Positions 1-5,841 of a stretch of 6,817 bases of DNA are shown in pieces (position 1 is the first letter of the stretch; each line of letters begins with the position of its first letter). This DNA comes from Streptomyces sp. NRRL F-5122 (lineage in GTDB: Bacteria; Actinomycetota; Actinomycetes; Streptomycetales; Streptomycetaceae). A program made the translations under genes and the position numbers. The notes beneath the pieces were generated by a model. The model searched no databases, was not told where the DNA came from, and saw nothing but the letters and a program-made list of their open reading frames with translations. The stretch is from contig NZ_LMWH01000020.1 in assembly GCF_001507435.1 (NCBI RefSeq), positions 1-6,817 of the forward strand. Direction: 5' to 3'.

Positions 1-219
1 GATCGGGAAGACGTAGGCGAAGTTCCCGAAGCCCTTCTTGATGGCCAGCTCGCGTACGGCCGCGTAGGAGCCCGCGAAGCCGATCCCGGCGATGATGACC
101 GCACCGGTGATAACCACCGTAATGAGGATGCGTTGAACGCGACTGAACGTCACTGGAGTCTTCTCCGGTCCCGCAGCCACTGTTACTGCCTCCCCTGCCT
201 GCCCTGACTGGACAGTCAT
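1..219 (-). CDS. DUF2637 family membrane protein, partial (C-terminus beyond left edge)
   Basis: The reverse strand from ATG at 219 stays open for 73 codons to the window edge. After a polar N-terminus of about 30 residues comes one clear hydrophobic segment (about residues 31-55, ILITVVITGAVIIAGIGFAG), followed by SYAAVRELAIKKGFG and NFAYVFPI. This tract is typical of the DUF2637 family of actinobacterial proteins, which are usually predicted to have several membrane helices and are common on Streptomyces plasmids and integrative elements. Their biochemical role is unknown to me. The gene lies downstream of parB on the same strand, but a 258-base gap with a hairpin separates them, so it may have its own promoter. 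No strong Shine-Dalgarno is visible. A GTG codon directly before the ATG (222-220) is an alternative start. The family call is from recalled sequence character, not a search. Confidence 0.8.
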   Translation of the reverse strand, partial: MTVQSGQAGEAVTVAAGPEKTPVTFSRVQRILITVVITGAVIIAGIGFAGSYAAVRELAIKKGFGNFAYVFPI

Positions 220-243
220 CACACTCTCACGTGGCCCAGTGTG
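220..243 (-). repeat. Short inverted repeat over the DUF2637 translation start
   Basis: CACACT (220-225) and AGTGTG (238-243) are perfect 6-base arms separated by 12 bases, directly upstream of the ATG at 219. In the minus-strand transcript they could pair and cover the weak ribosome-binding region and the alternative GTG start. The arms are short, so chance is a real possibility. Confidence 0.25.
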
Positions 244-379
244 GACGGCGGCGATCGGTGATACAGGTTCTGATCGGCAGCGAAACGTGATCCGTAGGAG
301 CCTCAGATGCTTCACTCCCCCGGTCTCCCCTGGCTGAGATTGCAGCTGTTGAAGCCAGGTGCTCTTCCGGGAAGGCCGA

Positions 380-405
380 GGCCCCGGACCTAAGGTTCCG
401 AGGCC
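380..405 (-). terminator. Hairpin downstream of parB, candidate terminator
   Basis: On the plus strand GGCCCCGGACC (380-390) and GGTTCCGAGGCC (394-405) pair around a 3-base loop, TAA. This gives eleven pairs with one bulged base and one G-T pair. It lies about 75 bases after the parB stop codon and before the DUF2637 gene, where a terminator would be expected. There is no U-run after it in the minus direction; GC-rich hairpins without a U-tract are commonly proposed as terminators in Streptomyces. The two arms lie in direct copies of CCGAGGCCCCG (376-386 and 398-408), 22 bases apart. Confidence 0.45.
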
Positions 406-477
406 CCGCTTGTGGTGCACGCCGCTAGTACCGCCGTCGATGCGTTGCAAGCGGCATCAGTTGACGTTGTCCCCGTT

Positions 478-1704
478 TCAGAGCAGCTTTTCCAGATCAG
501 CGGCCCAACCTCTGATGCGCGCCAGTTCCACTTGCGTCGATTCTGGGTCCTCGGCCTTAGCACGATCAACCACATCGGATCCCGCCGGTAGCGGCAGCCC
601 GGAGAGTGCGTCGGCGAACTCCCTCAGCATGTGAACTGCGGAGAGTGTGGCGGTATGCCCATCGGAGGCCGTCGGCGACCCCTGGTTTACCGCGGTATAC
701 CGGTCGGCTGCGGTGCCGCCTGCCGCAGTGTCGGCCCGCTGATCTTGGTGGCGGTTTACCGCGGTAAATCCGTCTGCGACATTGCTGCTTCCAGCGGTGC
801 CGGGCTCCTGATCGCCGTCGTGGTCTCCTGCGGTAGTCAACTCCGCGCTTGGGGCGGGAATCTTCATACCCGCTGTCGCAACCTGGGACGGTTCCTCCGA
901 CACCTTCCGCGGCTTACGCGCTTCCCCGGAGTACCCGTCGAGCAGCGCCAATTGCTGGTCGGCGCCCATGGCATCGATACCGGGACGGGCGCCAAGCCAG
1001 CGAGCCTTACGCAGCGAAATCCCGTCGCCGCCGCGCGCTTTCGAGCGCACCAACGCTTGGAGGTCTGGGTGGAGGCGCAGGATGGCCCGGCGCTGGGAAA
1101 CCCAACCAGCAGTCCATCCTTCTGCGGCGCACGCTTCCTTGGCCGTCTGATACTGGTCGACAATCGACAAGGCTGCCTTCGCCTCTTCCACCGGGTCGAA
1201 GTCGAGACGGCCGGTGTTCTCGTCGTACGCGGCGCGCAGCAGTCTTGCCTTCGACTCTGCGATCGTATCGTCGATGACGACCAGCAGCTTTTCACGGCCG
1301 TACTTACGGCTGGCCCTCAACCGCCGGTTGCCCGTGATGAGGACAACGTCGACATCAGATGGGATCTTGTCTGTGTCCTCAGGCCATAGTTTCAGGTAGG
1401 CAGCCGGAGTGACTCCGGTGCAGGACGAGTGCTGAGTCTCAACGATCGTTTTGAGGTCGGAGAGGTCACCGTAGTCGTCCCGCGGGTTCCGCGGGTTTCC
1501 GATACACAGATCGACCGGAATCCAGTGAGCGCCGGTCTGCTCATTGCCACTTGTCACTGGGCTGGCTGCCGATGCTGGGGGAGTCCCCCCGCGCAGGAGG
1601 TCACTGAGGCCGGCCGCGCGCTTGGCACCGCTCGGGGCGCCACTGCCCATCCCGAACAGCTCAGCTGTCGATCCACTCAGGTCGTCGTCCTCAAGACCGC
1701 TCAT
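478..1704 (-). CDS. parB: ParB-family centromere-binding partition protein
   Basis: The 408-residue protein has the ParB order of motifs. A low-complexity N-terminus (1-60) is followed by the CTP-binding/nuclease-like domain: NPRNPR (70-75), GNRRLRA (125-131, the GERR box) and ENTGRLDFDPVEEA (162-175, the ENxxRxDLxPxEEA box). A helix-turn-helix region lies around 192-220 (GWTAGWVSQRRAILRLHPDL). A long Ala/Thr/Gly-rich linker (about 265-350) leads to a short helical C-terminus (355-408), probably for dimerisation. The stretch between NPRNPR and GNRRLRA looks longer than usual. Asn126 replaces the normal Glu of GERR. The linker repeats FTAVN (313-317) and YTAVN (336-340) are the translations of two parS-like palindromes. 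NPRNPR is encoded by two exact tandem 9-base copies. The start overlaps the parA stop as ATGA, with a GGGGG ribosome site 6 bases before it (1711-1715), so translation is probably coupled to parA. ParB should bind parS, slide on DNA with CTP and stimulate ParA. Confidence 0.92.
   Translation of the reverse strand: MSGLEDDDLSGSTAELFGMGSGAPSGAKRAAGLSDLLRGGTPPASAASPVTSGNEQTGAHWIPVDLCIGNPRNPRDDYGDLSDLKTIVETQHSSCTGVTPAAYLKLWPEDTDKIPSDVDVVLITGNRRLRASRKYGREKLLVVIDDTIAESKARLLRAAYDENTGRLDFDPVEEAKAALSIVDQYQTAKEACAAEGWTAGWVSQRRAILRLHPDLQALVRSKARGGDGISLRKARWLGARPGIDAMGADQQLALLDGYSGEARKPRKVSEEPSQVATAGMKIPAPSAELTTAGDHDGDQEPGTAGSSNVADGFTAVNRHQDQRADTAAGGTAADRYTAVNQGSPTASDGHTATLSAVHMLREFADALSGLPLPAGSDVVDRAKAEDPESTQVELARIRGWAADLEKLL
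685..700. promoter_or_regulatory. parS-like palindrome 1 (inside parB)
   Basis: GTTTACCGCGGTATAC, centred between 692 and 693. The inner ten bases TACCGCGGTA are a perfect palindrome and the arms have one mismatched pair. It lies in the coding sequence of the parB linker, encoding YTAVN on the minus strand. Its core matches three other copies around the operon. Confidence 0.7.
754..769. promoter_or_regulatory. parS-like palindrome 2 (inside parB)
   Basis: TTTACCGCGGTAAA (755-768) is a perfect 14-base palindrome, centred exactly 69 bp (23 codons) from palindrome 1 and in the same coding phase, so it is read as FTAVN in ParB. It shares the size and A/T-flank design of known parS sites but has the core ACCGCGGT. 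Confidence 0.75.
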
Positions 1705-2642
1705 GTCATACCCCCTTCGCGCTCCCGCATGCGGGTGAACATCTCCCTCGTCAAGGTAGCCAAGTCGTCGGCAACCGAGCTCGACGTCTGGCTGATGATC
1801 TGTTCGGCGGAAGCCTCGCCCGCACGCACCTGCCAGAAGGCAGGGTTGTTCACCGAGGCTTCTTCAAGTTCGTGCGCCAGAAGACCACGTTGACGTGACT
1901 GACGAGCCACAGCCTCGGAGTGCCGGACGACGCTGTTGAACATCGGCGCGCCTCCAATCGTCCGCTCGACGTCTTGGATGACCCCACGACGGATCGCCGT
2001 CGACGTGGCACCAGACGCGAACAGCACAATGCCGAGGAGCTCGAGGAAGGGGTTGACCTGTTTACGCACGAGCCCGAACTGCCGGGCGATCCCGCCAAGG
2101 CCATCCTCGATGGCGGCCGAGTCCGACTTCACGGGAACGATCAACCAGCGTGCGGCCGCGAGAGCCAACTGTTGCAGGGGCGGGTTCTCCGGTGGCGAGT
2201 CGATGATGACAAGGTCATAGCTGCCTGATGCCTGTTGCAAAGCCGCAGCAAGCATCAGTGCCTGCTTCTTGGCCTGTCCTTCGTACTTCAGGGACAGGTG
2301 GTCGGGGAGTCGGCCCACCCAGGGGCCGCCGACTGCCACATCTAGGTTCGGGCGGACATTGGGGACAGGCACTACGGAGCTGCCATTGATCACCGCCTCA
2401 TACAGGGCCTTGCCCTCGTCATCGACTTCGCTGTTGCGGTAGCCGAGCTCTCGGCCGATATTGCCTTGGCCGTTCAGGTCGACGATGAGGACACGTGCAC
2501 CGCCCGCGGCAGCAAGCCCGCCCGTGTTCGCACTTATCGTCGTCTTGCCAACGCCACCCTTGCCGTTGGCGACCACCCACACTCTGTTCAGGCTCTCACG
2601 GTGAATGATCGGAACATCCTCTTCGTCTTGATCTGTGAGCAT
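1701..2642 (-). CDS. parA: ParA-family partition ATPase
   Basis: The 313-residue P-loop ATPase of the ParA/MinD superfamily has a deviant Walker A, GKGGVGKTT (27-35), the A' motif region VLIVDLNGQGN (51-61), and Walker B DLVIIDSPPE (143-152). The length is typical of ParAs that lack a long N-terminal DNA-binding domain. The tail from about 255 is helical and charged. ParA would bind DNA non-specifically with ATP and position ParB-parS complexes on the nucleoid. The usual A' sequence is DxDPQGN; here it is DLNGQGN, so the Asp needed for hydrolysis in B. subtilis Soj (D40) is Asn57, encoded AAC, and the Pro is Gly. The start ATG at 2642 has a perfect AGGAGG four bases upstream. The stop overlaps the parB start. 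The parS-like sites at 2888 and 3010 lie upstream of the gene. Confidence 0.93.
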   Translation of the reverse strand: MLTDQDEEDVPIIHRESLNRVWVVANGKGGVGKTTISANTGGLAAAGGARVLIVDLNGQGNIGRELGYRNSEVDDEGKALYEAVINGSSVVPVPNVRPNLDVAVGGPWVGRLPDHLSLKYEGQAKKQALMLAAALQQASGSYDLVIIDSPPENPPLQQLALAAARWLIVPVKSDSAAIEDGLGGIARQFGLVRKQVNPFLELLGIVLFASGATSTAIRRGVIQDVERTIGGAPMFNSVVRHSEAVARQSRQRGLLAHELEEASVNNPAFWQVRAGEASAEQIISQTSSSVADDLATLTREMFTRMREREGGMT

Positions 2643-2646
2643 GCGT

Positions 2647-2652
2647 CCTCCT
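2647..2652 (-). promoter_or_regulatory. Ribosome binding site of parA
   Basis: The minus strand reads AGGAGG, then ACGC, then ATG (2642-2640). This perfect Shine-Dalgarno fixes the parA start, upstream of the Walker A motif by the usual distance. Confidence 0.85.
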
Positions 2653-2687
2653 CTGTGCGCCTAGCCGATGGTGCGGGTCGTCCTGGG

Positions 2688-2727
2688 GGCAGCACAGTGC
2701 ATCCTTACTACCGGGCGACATGCTGCC
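2688..2727. repeat. Spaced inverted repeat in the parA leader
   Basis: GGCAGCA (2688-2694) and TGCTGCC (2721-2727) are perfect 7-base arms, 26 bases apart, 45-85 bases upstream of the parA start. The minus strand between them contains TAGTAAGGAT, weakly like a -10 region. They could be operator half-sites for autoregulation of parAB or a leader hairpin; the arms are short enough to be chance. Confidence 0.25.
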
Positions 2728-2887
2728 ACGGGCATGGATGCGGCGTAGGGAAGCCTCGCGGATTGATGCAACGATTTAGGCAGAATTACCCGTTAATGAT
2801 GTCGGCTCGTGCTGTACGCCACGCGGATGCGATCTCAAAGGAGTGCAGCCTCCTGTAGCAGGGCTATCTGCCTCGCATCAGCCAGCG

Positions 2888-2903
2888 ATTTACCGCGGTA
2901 CAT
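2888..2903. promoter_or_regulatory. parS-like palindrome 3 (upstream of parA)
   Basis: ATTTACCGCGGTACAT, centred between 2895 and 2896, has the perfect core TACCGCGGTA and outer A/T bases that pair on both ends with one mismatch. It lies about 245 bases upstream of the parA start codon. Confidence 0.7.
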
Positions 2904-3009
2904 CGCCTGCAGAGGATGCACACCGGGGGCGCCTTCACCGCGTGAACAGCAGCCGTTTCCTCCGCCGTGGGGAAGTGAGCAGGAGGGATCGGATCACGAG
3001 GGGTTGGTG

Positions 3010-3030
3010 CTTTACCGCGGTAAACCGCGG
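3010..3030. promoter_or_regulatory. parS-like palindrome 4 (upstream of parA) with an extra core copy
   Basis: TTTACCGCGGTAAA (3011-3024) is a perfect palindrome identical to site 2. It is followed at once by a second CCGCGG (3025-3030), so the core hexamer occurs twice, 14 bases apart. It is centred 122 bases from palindrome 3. Confidence 0.75.
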
Positions 3031-3193
3031 CCTTGCCGCTGCGCCCTTCGCGCTACGGCACTTGTCGGTATCCTGCCTGTCTTCCCCGATGGCCGGCGAC
3101 TCAGCATCAGTCAACCATCTGCGCCTGCACACGACGATGGGTTGAGCGAGCAGGTAACCGTTCGCGTTGAGGCGGCTGTTGGCTTCTCAATGA

Positions 3194-3485
3194 GGAGGGA
3201 AGTGCCGACTCAAGGCGTCACACGCGAGACAAGTCAAGGACGTTCAAATCCGCCTCGCCACTCTTGCCTCGCCCTTTGCGCTGACGAGTTCGGCTGAGGC
3301 TGCATATGCGCATCTCGACCGCACGAGCACGCCACTCACCCCATGCGGCCCTGTTGTCCGAAGGGCCTGAGGCGTGCTCTGCCTCGGCTTCCCGCGACCT
3401 GAGATCAACGGAGACCAAGGCACGGGCCAATCCCATCCTGACCGGACTGTGGCTCGGCCGCGAATCGTGGCAGGCATGCGGGTGA
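3194..3485 (+). pseudogene. Coding-like fragments, frame-shifted, no recognised family
   Basis: A good Shine-Dalgarno, AGGAGG (3193-3198), precedes GTG at 3202, whose frame closes at 3297. From about 3230 the next frame reads in protein-like fashion (QVKDVQIRLATLASPF, then SSAEAAYAHLDRTSTP) until TGA at 3368. A third frame, with ATG at 3306, then carries the coding-like sequence TKARANPILTGLW to TGA at 3483. No frame alone makes a credible protein, but read together they resemble one gene with small insertions or deletions. A minus-strand open frame (3218-3556) covers the same bases and cannot be excluded. I recognise no family. Confidence 0.3.
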
Positions 3486-3541
3486 CGCAAAGCTGAGAGT
3501 ACGGGTCCGCTACACGCAGGCAAGACTGGGGCCGCAGTCAG

Positions 3542-4461
3542 GCGCAGAGTGATCATCTATCCAAGTCTGAGCTGGGTGACACTGGTTGGCGGCTCGGATG
3601 GCTTGCTACGCGAAGGAAGCCCGAAGAGTTCGCAACCAGCGAGCGCCACAACCAAGCGCAGGGCCGGGGCAAGGGCAGCACCCAGGAGCCGGGGCAAGAA
3701 ATCGCGCCGCAGTGCGGTCGGCTGCCACATCGTCGGGTTCGAGCCGGCAGAGACGAGGGATGGCGTCCTGGCCACCGCATGATCTTGAAGTCGTGTTCGC
3801 GGCGGTGGAGCTGCTGCGGGCACGCTGTGTACGAACGGCAGCTGCGCGAGAGCGTCCACAAAGAGCCGTCGCACGATCAGGAGGGGCGGGAGCAGGCCAC
3901 CATCGAGCGGGGCGGTCCCGAGAAGCCGTCGCGCTGGCCAGTCTCGAAATCCGCGACAGCCAGGCAGGACCGACGGGTGCGGCTGTGCACCGACTACCGC
4001 AAGCAGGATACGAAGCGAGGTGGGTGCGCGACGTGCACTGGCCACGGCACAACAGAGGATCTGATCAACGAAGCGACGCTGACAGCAGCACGGGTCGACA
4101 TCGATGACTGCGGGAACCTCGACACAACCTTGGCGCAGGTGGAACGACTATCCGCGACCAGGTCGAGCACGTGGCCGACACTACCGCGCAGAACACGACG
4201 TAGGAGATGCTTTCCCTGCCGGCGCGGCTCACGGTGACAAACACCGCCATGGAGCGTTCCGACCCGTAGGCGCTGGCCTGCAACTAGCTGTCCGACACAA
4301 AGGCCTGGTTGGTGTACGTGGCCAAGATGCACACATCGGCGCACCACCACGCCACCAGCACGACGGCGAAAGATGCCGCCGCCAAAGCCGCCCAGCAAGC
4401 CCACGTTCGGCCTGCCCAGCATCTGCGGTCCATCCATACCACCGTGGTCCGCCCTGGGTAG
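3542..4461 (+). pseudogene. Decayed gene of unknown family (frameshifts and three TAG stops)
   Basis: Protein-like sequence passes between two plus frames: KPEEFATSERHNQAQG (from 3617), HDLEVVFAAVELLRA (3778-3822, other frame), VYERQLRESVHKE (from 3827, back again), EDLINEATLTAARVDIDDCG and TTLAQVERLS (to about 4148), then IRDQVEHVADTTAQ (from about 4150, shifted). The last frame continues for about 100 codons to TAG at 4459 but is broken by TAG at 4201, 4267 and 4285. Each is one C-to-T change from CAG, which fits decay of glutamine codons. No motif names a family; the end is Ala/His-rich and helical. The remnant at 3194-3485 may be its 5' part. Open frames on the minus strand here (3557-4045, 3994-4437) look like shadows. 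The pseudogene status rests on frame reading by eye. Confidence 0.4.
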
Positions 4462-4636
4462 TTCGCCGCGTCTCCCAGGTCAGCCGCAACAGCCCGTGGC
4501 AGTCCGGTAGGCCGTGGGGCAAGCTTGCAACTTCTCGGCCAAACAGAGATACAGCCCCTCATCGAGACGGGCTGACTGGACCTACCACCACGAACATGGT
4601 GCCCCGAAACGAGGTACGCACCTGCAGGGGACATTC

Positions 4637-4915
4637 ATGTCTCTTTCGTCAAGGAGCGATGAGCTGTCCGATGTCGAGTGGGATTTCGTGGGCCGCTGCC
4701 CTCCACTGCAACGAGACGTCCTCTACGCGACGACCGGATGCTTCTGAACGGAACGCATGGAAGTTTCGCGCTGAAGTCACCAGTGAGATGTTCCCGAGCG
4801 GTATGACCGGTGGACCACCCAGCACAGGCGTCTCCGCCGCTGGCCTTGGGGGGCAACCTTTGCCTGGAAGCTTCAAAAGGCGCAGGTCAGGGCCATGTCG
4901 ACGACAACCTCGGCC
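4637..4915 (+). pseudogene. IS5-family transposase N-terminal remnant, frameshifted
   Basis: From ATG at 4637 the sequence reads ELSDVEWDFVG (4661-4693), matching the L(S/T)DxEWxxxxPLLP opening of IS4/IS5-type transposases (DUF4096 N-terminal domain). The homology then continues in other frames: RDDRMLLNG (4726-4752), AWKFRAEVTS (4755-4784) and DVPERYDRWTTQHRRLRRW (4787-4843), then GATFAWKLQKAQVRAM (4850-4897). The order and spacing match the usual WKFRTGVPWRDVPERYGPWxTxxxRFRRW...DGTF. At least three frameshifts are needed. The catalytic DDE core, which should follow, is absent, so only about 90 of the usual 250 or more codons remain. No terminal inverted repeats were found. It is a dead insertion-sequence scar just upstream of the next gene's promoter. 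Confidence 0.8.
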
Positions 4916-4938
4916 TCGACTCATGGCGCTCCTAACGA

Positions 4939-4959
4939 CGATTCACAGTTTGTGAATCG
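4939..4959. promoter_or_regulatory. Perfect palindromic operator candidate
   Basis: CGATTCACA (4939-4947) and TGTGAATCG (4951-4959) are perfect 9-base arms around GTT. The palindrome ends 24 bases before the ATG at 4984 and overlaps the proposed -35 element, the position of a repressor operator. Confidence 0.6.
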
Positions 4960-4977
4960 CTGTCATGGGGGCAGAAT
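4950..4977 (+). promoter_or_regulatory. Candidate promoter, possibly leaderless
   Basis: TTGTGA (4950-4955) and CAGAAT (4972-4977) are spaced by 16 bases. The -10-like element ends 6 bases before the ATG at 4984, so transcription could begin at or next to the start codon; leaderless mRNAs are common in Streptomyces. A GGGGG run at 4967-4971 is rather far away for a good Shine-Dalgarno. Confidence 0.4.
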
Positions 4978-4983
4978 CTACGC

Positions 4984-5799
4984 ATGGCCAAACCACAACG
5001 CCGCAACCCCCGACCCGCAAGTCCCCTGGTCAAAGCGCCTGTCCTGATCGGAAATCTGGATGCGGTCGCAGTGGTTGGTCGACTCCGCCAGCTGCATGAG
5101 GACGCGGAGGACCCAAACGTCGAGCGCATGCCTGCAGACAACGAGATCTACGCCGCGCTCCTGTATGCAGAGAGGCACGCCAGTGCCCTCCGACGAATCG
5201 CGGTCGAGTCCCAGAAGCAGGCAGCCCTGCACCGCGTGGAGTTGTGGGAGTACCTTCGCGAGCGCGCCGAGATCCATCAGGCCCAAGCCGTCGTCGACGC
5301 TCGGGCAGCCGGGGTCGAATGGTCACAGCTGGCCCCTGCACTAGCTGTCTCTGCCCCCAGCGCCGCGTACAACAAGGCTAAGAGGCTGCGGGCAGCATCG
5401 CTCAGTGACGCCAGACCGCAGCAAGTCCGTCTGCGCCGTACACCTGAGGCGGTCGCTGCCGCCGAGTCGCGCCTCGCCAAGGAAATGGCCGTCGAGCAAC
5501 GCGCCCAAAGCGCGGCCCAGCAGCGGCACCGCCTCGTCTTCCCTGCGGCTCAGAGTCTCGTATCCCAGCGAGACGGCCTACTCCTCGACGAGGACGCCGA
5601 GTACTGGCTCGATGAGGTAGAGGCTGTGCTGCCCAGTTGTGACACACCTACTCAGATGATCAGCCTAGGCCGCTACTTGGGGGCGGCCGTGCGGGCCTTG
5701 CGGAAGCTCGAACAGCACACCGCTGAACCGGTCGCCATGACAGAGGAGGCCCGGGCAGCACTCGCTGCGGCTGCCTCGGTGATCCCTCTGGAAGGCTAG
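4984..5799 (+). CDS. Unrecognised helical protein with helix-turn-helix-like segment
   Basis: The 271-residue protein is intact, soluble and rich in Ala, Arg, Glu and Gln. It has a basic, Pro-rich N-terminus (1-20). Long helical stretches at about 50-110 and 155-185 could form coiled coils. Residues about 101-136 (QAVVDARAAGVEWSQLAPAL, then AVSAPSAAYNKAKRLR) follow the pattern A-x-x-AG-x-x-W-x-x-(I/L)-A-x-x-L-x-VS typical of helix-turn-helix segments in actinobacterial DNA-binding proteins. I therefore infer DNA binding. An acidic segment (202-218) and an Ala-rich tail follow. No enzyme motif is visible. It stands alone, with a palindrome over its promoter upstream and a strong inverted repeat downstream, which would suit an autoregulated gene. 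It could be a plasmid regulator or copy-control or partition accessory protein; I do not recognise the family. Confidence 0.8.
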   Translation: MAKPQRRNPRPASPLVKAPVLIGNLDAVAVVGRLRQLHEDAEDPNVERMPADNEIYAALLYAERHASALRRIAVESQKQAALHRVELWEYLRERAEIHQAQAVVDARAAGVEWSQLAPALAVSAPSAAYNKAKRLRAASLSDARPQQVRLRRTPEAVAAAESRLAKEMAVEQRAQSAAQQRHRLVFPAAQSLVSQRDGLLLDEDAEYWLDEVEAVLPSCDTPTQMISLGRYLGAAVRALRKLEQHTAEPVAMTEEARAALAAAASVIPLEG

Positions 5800-5841
5800 A
5801 ACTACGCCTCCTCCCTCACACTGTCCCACTGGTTGAGGTGT

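Larger units (their letters stand above)
2653..3190. other. Region upstream of parA: promoter and centromere zone, no convincing gene
   Basis: This stretch carries the parA leader and two parS-like palindromes. Overlapping open frames exist on the plus strand (for example from 2809 and 2843), but they run through the palindromes, show no family motif and none has clearly better codon quality than the others. The parAB promoter must lie here, firing leftwards; I cannot place a good -35/-10 pair. A/T-rich bases at about 2770-2800 include ATTACCCGTTAAT (2785-2797), an imperfect palindrome that could be part of a promoter or operator. Confidence 0.5.

Noticed and set aside
376..408. tRNA-like stretch with GGTTCCGAGGCC resembling a T-arm
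   Set aside because: No acceptor stem, anticodon arm or D-arm could be fitted; the sequence is better explained as a hairpin.
631..1389. 252-codon plus-strand open frame opposite parB
   Set aside because: It is the antisense of parB, whose motifs and codon pattern are clear; the plus frame shows no family motif and is open because of GC-rich codon structure.
2785..2797. ATTACCCGTTAAT as a fifth parS site
   Set aside because: It lacks the CCGCGG core and is only an imperfect A/T-ended palindrome.
685..3030. Repeated palindromes considered as a CRISPR array
   Set aside because: Only four copies with irregular spacing, two in coding sequence, and no cas genes; the partition context explains them better.
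3218..3556. 112-codon minus-strand open frame
   Set aside because: Codon use is passable, but there is no recognised motif or ribosome site and the plus strand has competing coding-like pieces; left unassigned rather than called.
3994..4437. 147-codon minus-strand open frame
   Set aside because: Gly/Arg/Val-rich composition without motifs; the opposite strand carries the protein-like fragments.
4104..4955. 283-codon plus-strand open frame
   Set aside because: It contains transposase homology only in one short piece (AWKFRAEVTS), while the flanking homology lies in other frames, so it is a chance join across a decayed region.
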